This document shows, one piece after another, positions 58,538 through 64,000 of a stretch of DNA of 64,000 nt. Below the pieces are notes generated by a model. It searched no databases. It was not told the DNA's origin and saw only the letters and a program-made list of their open reading frames with translations. A program made the translations under genes and the position numbers. The stretch's first letter is position 1, and every line of letters starts with the position of its first letter. Where the stretch lies: NCBI RefSeq assembly GCF_900110485.1, contig NZ_FODY01000003.1, positions 186,001 through 250,000 on the forward strand, given 5' to 3'. The stretch is from Propionispora vibrioides (lineage in GTDB: Bacteria > Bacillota > Negativicutes > Propionisporales > Propionisporaceae).

Positions 58538-60126
58538 TGCATTCTTACCTTTCTTCCCCATAGCTGTTCACTATGTTTTTTAAACCGGCTGTCATTGGTT
58601 GCCGGGAAATCGGCCCGGTAATGTCCGCCCCGGCTTTCCTGCCGCACAAAAGCCGCCTCGAGCAACAGCTCCGCCACCAAAGCAGCATTTTCCCGGCAAC
58701 AGTCGGCCTGCTGCCAGACTTGCTCCCCTGTTTCCCTGCAGGAATAAAGCCATTCCGCAAGCCGGGCCAATTTTTCTCCCTGCCGGATGACACCGGCTGC
58801 CTGGTCCAGCCTGGCACGTAACAGATCCGTGTCAATGCCCCGATGATACACCGGAAGACCGGTGCCCGACAAGTCGGGTTTTCCCGGCGGCAGGTGGCAG
58901 TTATCGTTGATGCAGGCGGCCACCCGGCGGCCGAAAACCACGCCTTCCAGGAGGGAATTACTGGCCAGCCGGTTAGCGCCATGCACCCCGGTTGCCGCCG
59001 ACTCACCGCAGGAATACAGCGAAGGTATGCTGGTCTGCCCCCAGGCATCGGTTTTTATGCCGCCAATGGTATAATGAGCGGTCGGCTGTACGGGGATGAC
59101 ATCACGCTCCAGACAGTAGCCGTGCGCTGCCAGCTCGCCATAAATTGAACGGAAATGTTCGGTTAGCTGCCCGCTAGGTAAAGCGCGGGCGTCCAGGTAG
59201 ATAACCGGCGCTTGCTGGCGCTTCATCTCAGCCAGCATGGCTCTGGATACCTCGTCTCGCGGTGCCAGCTCGCCATCTTCGTGATAGCGCGGCATGAAGC
59301 GCTCGCCTGACGTATTGCGCAGCACCGCCCCTTCACCCCGCAGTGCCTCACTTAGCAAAAACACCTTGCCTGACGGCAGGATTACCGCCGTAGGATGAAA
59401 CTGGACAAATTCCATATCGGCAATGACCGCCCCGGCCCGGTAAGCGGCGGCTATCCCGTCACCGCTCGCCGTGGCGGCATTGGTTGAACGGGCAAAAATT
59501 CCGCTGTAGCCGCCCGCAGCCACAACCACAGCGGATGCCCGTAATTGCAGCACCGCTTGTTCGGTTTGGATCAGACAGCCACAGCAGGTGCCCTGTGCAT
59601 CGGTCAGTAAATCAACTAGAAACGCGTTATTGAAAAAATCCATCTGTGGGCAGTCGGCCGCCTGGTTCATCAATGCTTCGGCAATATGACGTCCGGTATA
59701 ATCATGATAATGGGCCACTCGGTTCCGGCTGTGGCCGCCTTCTCTGGTCAGTTGCAGGCCCTGCCCGTCACAGCAAAAGTCAGTGCCGGCAGCCTGCAGA
59801 AATTGCAGTGCCGCCATCGCTTCCCGTGTGAGATGCTCCACATTCTCCTGTACGCAAAGCCCTTTGCCCACCCGTAATGTGTCGGCGGCGTGACGGGCGG
59901 CACTGTCATCGCTGCCGGCAGCGACCGCCATGCCACCCTGCGCTTTATAGGTGCTGCTTTCAGTCAGCGCGTTTTTACTGATCAAAGCCACCCGCAGCCG
60001 TTTATCCAATGATAAGGCGGTGCTCAGTCCGGCAATTCCTGTGCCGATAATAATCACATCATAAGTAAAACAGTCGGCCGTCTTAGCTATCGCCAAAGCG
60101 CCGCAGCTATACCCTCTTGTCGCCAT
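58534..60126 (-). CDS. nadB: L-aspartate oxidase
   Basis: 530 residues from ATG 60126 (GGAGAT 8 bases upstream). N-terminal FAD site DVIIIGTGIAGLSTAL, SSTYKAQGGMAVAA, GGHSRNRVAHYHDYTGRHI, the FHPTA motif, and the C-terminal GGIKTDAWG and GEAATGVHGANRLASNSLLE. It oxidises aspartate to iminoaspartate, using fumarate or O2, in the first step of NAD synthesis. Linked to nadA by one base and to nadC by overlap. Confidence 0.95.
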   Translation of the reverse strand: MATRGYSCGALAIAKTADCFTYDVIIIGTGIAGLSTALSLDKRLRVALISKNALTESSTYKAQGGMAVAAGSDDSAARHAADTLRVGKGLCVQENVEHLTREAMAALQFLQAAGTDFCCDGQGLQLTREGGHSRNRVAHYHDYTGRHIAEALMNQAADCPQMDFFNNAFLVDLLTDAQGTCCGCLIQTEQAVLQLRASAVVVAAGGYSGIFARSTNAATASGDGIAAAYRAGAVIADMEFVQFHPTAVILPSGKVFLLSEALRGEGAVLRNTSGERFMPRYHEDGELAPRDEVSRAMLAEMKRQQAPVIYLDARALPSGQLTEHFRSIYGELAAHGYCLERDVIPVQPTAHYTIGGIKTDAWGQTSIPSLYSCGESAATGVHGANRLASNSLLEGVVFGRRVAACINDNCHLPPGKPDLSGTGLPVYHRGIDTDLLRARLDQAAGVIRQGEKLARLAEWLYSCRETGEQVWQQADCCRENAALVAELLLEAAFVRQESRGGHYRADFPATNDSRFKKHSEQLWGRKVRMQ

Positions 60127-60127
60127 T

Positions 60128-61033
60128 TCAAACCATCTCCAACATTTTTCGTAAAGTCCGGGTTGCCTGCTTCGCCGTCCGCTCATCCAGTTTCATGCTG
60201 TATTGGTCATCCAGCAGCGCCTGGTAAATACTCTGCAAACGGGTCTTTTTCATATTAGGACAGTACAGGCCGGCATGGAGCAGAAAAAATTCCTTATCCG
60301 GCCGGCTCGTCTTTAACTGGCACAATACACCGGCTTCCGTACCGATCAGATAAGTTTTGTCGGCGGAATTCTCCGCATAATGAATGATCTCCGAAGTACT
60401 GCCGGCAAAATCAGCCAGTGCCACAACCTCAGGCGAACATTCGGGATGCACGAGAATCTTTGCCTCAGGATGTCGCTGGCGGGCTTTCAAAACATCATCG
60501 GGTTTGACTTTGGCATGGGTAACACAACTCCCTTGCCACAAAATGAGTTTTTTGTCAGGCACCTGTTTAGCCACATAGTCGCCCAAATGGCCATCGGGAA
60601 TAAAAATCACCTGTCGGTCAGGCAATGAGCGGATAATACGCACCGCATTGGACGAAGTACAGCAAATATCGCTCTCCGCTTTTACTTCCGCAGAAGAGTT
60701 TATGTAGCAAACCACAGGCACGCCGGGATAAAGCCGTTTCAACTCCCGTACGTCTTCGGCCGTAATCGTATCGGCCAGCGGACAGCCGGCATCCGCCTCG
60801 GGCAGCAGCACCGTTTTATCCGGTGAAAGCAGCTTGGCCGTTTCCGCCATGAAATAGACGCCGCAAAATACAATCACATCACAAGCCAGTGTAGCAGCCT
60901 GGCGACTCAGATAGAAAGAATCCCCAACATAATCAGCTATTGCCTGTACCTCGTCGATTTGGTAATTATGGGCAAGAATCACAGCATTTCTTTGCTGCTT
61001 GAGCCTTCTAATCTCCTGTGTTAACTCTGTCAA
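60128..61033 (-). CDS. nadA: Quinolinate synthase
   Basis: 301 residues from TTG 61033, preceded by an AGAGGAAGAAGG purine-rich site. The substrate-binding and three 4Fe-4S cysteine-bearing segments are visible: FCGVYFMAE, YINSSAEVKAESDICCTSSN, HPECSPEVVALADFAGST, and GLYCPNMKKT. It condenses iminoaspartate with dihydroxyacetone-P to quinolinate; oxygen sensitive. First gene of nadABC, behind a NiaR-like operator. Confidence 0.95.
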   Translation of the reverse strand: MTELTQEIRRLKQQRNAVILAHNYQIDEVQAIADYVGDSFYLSRQAATLACDVIVFCGVYFMAETAKLLSPDKTVLLPEADAGCPLADTITAEDVRELKRLYPGVPVVCYINSSAEVKAESDICCTSSNAVRIIRSLPDRQVIFIPDGHLGDYVAKQVPDKKLILWQGSCVTHAKVKPDDVLKARQRHPEAKILVHPECSPEVVALADFAGSTSEIIHYAENSADKTYLIGTEAGVLCQLKTSRPDKEFFLLHAGLYCPNMKKTRLQSIYQALLDDQYSMKLDERTAKQATRTLRKMLEMV

Positions 61034-61075
61034 AGCCTTCTTCCTCTCTCCCTCAACGGTATTTGATTCACGTTC

Positions 61076-61109
61076 ATTGTAACGCCGGACAAAGATAGTG
61101 TCAATACAC
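61076..61109 (-). promoter_or_regulatory. nadABC promoter with NiaR-like operator
   Basis: On the minus strand TTGACA (61099-61104) and TACAAT (61076-61081) are 17 bp apart. The inverted repeat GTGT-ATTG-ACAC (61098-61109) overlaps the -35 box and matches the ACACC/TGTC style of NiaR sites controlling NAD genes in Firmicutes. Confidence 0.7.
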
Positions 61110-61136
61110 CTGTCTTTACATCACATCCATAAAAAA

Positions 61137-61189
61137 AGAATGGCTATTTATCTCAGGTAACGCTCTTAGAGATAAACAACCATTCCTTC
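61137..61189 (-). terminator. Intrinsic terminator of the ABC ATPase gene
   Basis: A ~17-bp stem with one bulge (AAGAATGG...TATTTATCTC with its complement) is followed on the minus strand by TTTTTTTATGG. It ends the three-gene operon, 10 bases after the stop at 61199. Confidence 0.85.
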
Positions 61190-61198
61190 CGGCTTGGT

Positions 61199-62239
61199 TC
61201 AGCCAAATTCATGTTTCAGTCCTTCTATCAGCCCCAATTGGTCCAGCTCTACTCGCCTGCCTGACCGCAAATCCTGACGCAATCCGTTTAACATAGCATC
61301 TACACTTTGCAGCAGCCTGAGGTTTTCCCGCTCCTTCGCACTGGTGTCCAATACATCGCGAATCCCGCCATTACCTGTTACAATCCGCTTATCACCCAAT
61401 AAAGCCAAAAACGGGTCATGCGTTGCCATCAGCACAATTTTCTGCTGCGTAACCAGCAACCCCAAAGCTTGCCGGCGGTCAATCCCGGCGTTTTCAATTT
61501 CATCAATCAGCACAATGGGGGACCTGCTCAAAAAAGCCGTATCGGCAATCATCAGCGCCCGAGACTGTCCGCCACTTAACGCAGTAACCGGTGTAGCGGC
61601 GGCAAACGCTTCCCCCGCCAGCCGGTTGGCTTCCTCTACAATGATCCTAGTTATGCCGGCCACATCTTCCCTCATCCGACTCCCGGCATGCATAGCAATA
61701 AACTCTTCCACCGTTAAATCCATAATGAAGTTCATATTTTGCGACAGTTGCGCCACCAATTTCTGTTCGACAGAAAAACGTATTGCCCCAGGCGGAGGCT
61801 GCCCATTAATTAAAATGCGTCGCCCCGTAGGCGTATCCCCCTGGGCCAGCCATTCGATATCGGCCAATAGACGGCTCTTGCCTGAACCGGTAGGTCCGAC
61901 AATACAAATAATTTCACCTGGCCGGATGGTTAGGCAGCAGTTCTCCGGCACACCGCTTTTGTCCCAGCCACCAACGATGGTGATTGACCGGACCTCTTCC
62001 ACCGGAGGCTCTGTGAGCTGCTGCATAAAAGCCAGATATTCCGCTAACTGCCGGGGCAGATCTTCCCGTCCACCCCCCCGGCCGGCTAAAAGCTCGTCAT
62101 CCAGCATGGAAAAAAAATCTGCAACTGGCAGTGTTTCTTGTGCTTCATATTCGCCAAAGGCCTCAAAAAAGTCCCGGGCATAGGGATACCGGACAAACAA
62201 TTCCCCTAACGTCATACCGGTTATCAACACATTCATCAT
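61199..62239 (-). CDS. ABC-type ATPase with N-terminal DUF1858/ScdA_N-like region
   Basis: 346 residues from ATG 62239 (GGAGG 6 bases upstream). Residues 1-75 (MTLGELFVRYPYARDFFEAFG...TLPVADFF) resemble the DUF1858/ScdA_N helical domain. Residues ~85-300 are an ABC nucleotide-binding domain: Walker A GPTGSGKSRLL, signature LSGGQSRALMIADTA, Walker B IVLIDEIENAG, H-loop MATHDPF. No permease is adjacent. The cluster is predicted to form a metal- or cofactor-linked NTPase system rather than a classical importer, or the permease lies elsewhere. Last gene of the trio. Confidence 0.8.
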   Translation of the reverse strand: MMNVLITGMTLGELFVRYPYARDFFEAFGEYEAQETLPVADFFSMLDDELLAGRGGGREDLPRQLAEYLAFMQQLTEPPVEEVRSITIVGGWDKSGVPENCCLTIRPGEIICIVGPTGSGKSRLLADIEWLAQGDTPTGRRILINGQPPPGAIRFSVEQKLVAQLSQNMNFIMDLTVEEFIAMHAGSRMREDVAGITRIIVEEANRLAGEAFAAATPVTALSGGQSRALMIADTAFLSRSPIVLIDEIENAGIDRRQALGLLVTQQKIVLMATHDPFLALLGDKRIVTGNGGIRDVLDTSAKERENLRLLQSVDAMLNGLRQDLRSGRRVELDQLGLIEGLKHEFG

Positions 62240-62274
62240 TCATGCCCTCCCCTCGCGTTTGACACCGGCTAACA

Positions 62275-62958
62275 TTACCAGACCATCTTCCGCACATTAC
62301 CCATTTGATAATTGTCGCCGATTTGGGTTTGGCCCAAACAATAAGAGCAGGTTGCTGCCGGCAGGGAAAAACGCAAACGGCAGCCGGACAACGTATCCCT
62401 GTCTTCCGCTTTATTCCAAAACGTACCGGCCTCATAAGCGCCCTGCCCGGTTAAACCGTTTACAGGCAAAATCACCGCTCCCGGATTAACCTGCCTAACC
62501 CGGAAAGCAAAAACCTCCCGTTCTGCCTGGGAAACAATGTCACCCTTGGTGACGATGATCATATCCGCAAGCTTTAACATGGGGCCGACCTTCTGTGGCG
62601 TATGAATGCCGCTGAGATTATCAATGATACAAACCGCCGTAACGCCCCGGATATGAGGAGCACATCGGTTGCATAACCCGGCGCTTTCACTGATTAAAAA
62701 CTCAAAACCCTGTCCTTGCCCCCAGGTGAAAGCATCTTCCATATTGATTGCAAAAAAGTGATCGGGACAAAGGTTGCCCGATAACCCGATTTTTACGGGT
62801 ATGTTCTTTTTATCATATAACTCCTTATCCTGGGTGGAAAGGCAGTCAAATTTAATGACCCCCACCGTTTTACCGGCGGCCTGGAGAGCGCCGGCCACCT
62901 TGATAATGACCGATGTCTTGCCGGCCGCCGGCGGACCTGCCACAGTAATCAGCTTCAT
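62275..62958 (-). CDS. CobW/HypB/UreG-type GTPase, metallochaperone-like
   Basis: 227 residues from ATG 62958, overlapping the upstream stop as ATGA. P-loop GPPAAGKTSVIIK (residues 8-20), VGVIKFDCLSTQDKELYDKK (Switch region), ESAGLCNRCAPHIRG (Cys-x-x-Cys and His, a probable metal site), and VTKGDIVSQAE (base recognition). This is the SIMIBI family that inserts Ni, Co or Zn into enzymes. The C-terminus has CSYCLG. Partner of an ABC ATPase and a binding protein; the target enzyme is unknown. Confidence 0.85.
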   Translation of the reverse strand: MKLITVAGPPAAGKTSVIIKVAGALQAAGKTVGVIKFDCLSTQDKELYDKKNIPVKIGLSGNLCPDHFFAINMEDAFTWGQGQGFEFLISESAGLCNRCAPHIRGVTAVCIIDNLSGIHTPQKVGPMLKLADMIIVTKGDIVSQAEREVFAFRVRQVNPGAVILPVNGLTGQGAYEAGTFWNKAEDRDTLSGCRLRFSLPAATCSYCLGQTQIGDNYQMGNVRKMVW

Positions 62959-64000
62959 CGTTTACCGCCCTCCCGTTCCCCGGCTTGGCGGGACCGGAGG
63001 AAATCGGTATTCAACCGGTCTATCAGGGTTTCTATGTCGTGCTTCTTAACAAAATCCCAGCCAAGCCATTTTAGACGTCCGCCCGGCGGAACGGCCCAAT
63101 CGCCTTCCGGATGCACGGCGGGAAACGAGGCAGCGGCACAAATACGGGCAACCCGGGGGCCTGTGAGAAATTCGGTCAGCTCCTGCAACTCTTTCATTTT
63201 TTCCCGCTTAACCAAAACAAGAATAGGATAGGCTAAAGCCCCCTCCTCCGGCCAGACAAGTTCCAGATGAGGATTGTCTGCCAGCGTCCGGGCAAAAAAG
63301 TAGGGCATAACATGAACCGGCGGAACCTTTGCCGATCGGCTCGTTAACGCTTTTACCATTTCGGCAGGATGGAGACCGTAGCGGACGGCTGCCGCCAGCT
63401 TGGCAAGGCCCTCCGGTCCGTAATCCTTATAATAATTCAATTGAACAATATCGCAGAAAGTTTCCCGGTGCCCCCTTATGACGACTTTACCGGCATATTC
63501 CGGCTTAAGCAGATCACCCCAACGCTTCGGGACCGGGGTCTGCCCCAGTCGCCTGCGGTCTGCTACCATAACGAGCGCATTGGCCGCAATGACAGAAAAG
63601 TGCCCGTCAGGATCGACCAGTTCCGACCCGGTTATTCGCATATTAACCGCCTGATTGGGCACGGCAGTAAAAATTCCCGTTTCAACAAAACGTTCAACGA
63701 AGCTTCGCAGCAAAAAATGAAACCCCGTAAGCAAAATAATATCAGGCAATTCGTCCGGTTCGGTAAAAAATTTAACATAATCCAGAAACTTAATAGAATG
63801 GTCGGCATTTGATTCAATGCAAACCTGTAAGGGGTTCCCCCGATTTGCCTCCATCCGTTCTATGACTTCCGTTAATTCGGTTTCTATCGGCACTTTAAGC
63901 GGGCACGGCAACAGCGCCAGCAAATGCAGCCGCTCACAAAGTCTGTTTGGGCTTATCTTCCCCGACTGGCCGGCTCTCCCGACAACATCCTGCAGTAGGG
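62955..64000 (-). CDS. Periplasmic-binding-protein-like (PBP2 fold) protein without signal peptide (cut by window edge)
   Basis: The frame is open to the right edge, and codons beyond the first visible start (TTG 63923) read LCERLHLLALLPCPLKVPIE and, further upstream, a DUF1858-like sequence, so the true start is outside. The PBP2 body has DIILLTGFHFLLRSFVERF, PVPKRWGDLLKPEYAGKVVI and PVHVMPYFFARTLADN, the AfuA/Fbp-type iron or small-anion binding fold. There is no signal peptide in view and it precedes a cytoplasmic GTPase and ATPase, so it may be an intracellular binding protein. Overlaps the GTPase gene by 4 bases. Confidence 0.72.
   Translation of the reverse strand, partial: LLQDVVGRAGQSGKISPNRLCERLHLLALLPCPLKVPIETELTEVIERMEANRGNPLQVCIESNADHSIKFLDYVKFFTEPDELPDIILLTGFHFLLRSFVERFVETGIFTAVPNQAVNMRITGSELVDPDGHFSVIAANALVMVADRRRLGQTPVPKRWGDLLKPEYAGKVVIRGHRETFCDIVQLNYYKDYGPEGLAKLAAAVRYGLHPAEMVKALTSRSAKVPPVHVMPYFFARTLADNPHLELVWPEEGALAYPILVLVKREKMKELQELTEFLTGPRVARICAAASFPAVHPEGDWAVPPGGRLKWLGWDFVKKHDIETLIDRLNTDFLRSRQAGEREGGKR

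Overview
The window looks like chromosome from an anaerobic, probably spore-forming Firmicute of the Sporomusa/Pelosinus type (Negativicutes). This is an inference from gene content: a Tat-exported [FeFe] hydrogenase with an NrfD partner, siroheme-route heme synthesis genes (ahbC/ahbD), a glycyl radical enzyme with its activase, NadABC de novo NAD synthesis, hemerythrin and peroxiredoxin, and class A RNase P RNA. About half the DNA is GC. Most genes are on the minus strand with strong Shine-Dalgarno sites and intrinsic terminators. No tRNA, rRNA, CRISPR array, phage or transposase gene was seen.

Layout. 1-5 kb: the start of a 2-hydroxyacid dehydrogenase (cut by the left edge), a small membrane protein, and an operon for an outward-facing [FeFe] hydrogenase (hydrogenase, 4Fe-4S subunit, NrfD) behind a Crp/Fnr-like operator and a leader terminator. 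5-10 kb: cupin, DMT transporter and a divergent XRE-cupin regulator, a D,D-carboxypeptidase and a HelD helicase. 11-16 kb, plus strand: nitric oxide reductase norCB, a phosphoesterase, a Pro/Thr/Ala-rich membrane protein, an amino acid permease, and a peroxiredoxin behind a PerR/Fur-like operator. 16-19 kb: two sugar/nucleoside kinases, a zinc-ribbon protein and small unknowns.

19.9-31.1 kb is the most interesting block. It holds a glycyl radical enzyme (GRE) with a DeoR repressor, a divergent activase, and a sigma54-driven operon of a LevR-like activator, Gat-type PTS IIA/IIB/IIC, an UlaE-like L-xylulose-5-P 3-epimerase and an UlaF/AraD/FucA-like class II aldolase. No polyol dehydrogenase, UlaG or UlaD is present. 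My reading is that the PTS delivers a phosphorylated polyol or anhydropolyol, the GRE opens or dehydrates it, and the epimerase and aldolase pass the product to central metabolism. The substrate is unknown.

31-45 kb: a second HelD, a broken gene made of 42-bp repeats, rnpB, an operon of extradiol dioxygenase, ECF sigma and DoxX (reminiscent of catDE), a phosphodiesterase, a WYL regulator with probable operators at itself and at a neighbouring Dabb gene, ahbD/ahbC, TetR, an HD-GYP phosphodiesterase and metA. 45-57 kb: AEC transporter, a MerR regulator with a metallo-beta-lactamase-fold hydrolase, a riboswitch-controlled xpt-permease operon, bacteriohemerythrin, a two-component system, a SIMPL protein and an ECF sigma/anti-sigma pair; the last two share a promoter motif. 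57.7-64 kb: nadABC behind a NiaR-like box, then an unusual trio of ABC ATPase, CobW/HypB-type GTPase and binding protein that runs off the right edge.

A second theme is a non-coding, about 168-bp hairpin repeat present in eight copies between 31 and 58 kb. Its ends co-vary to keep pairing. Several copies lie in 5' leaders, and two supply the stop codon of the gene they abut.
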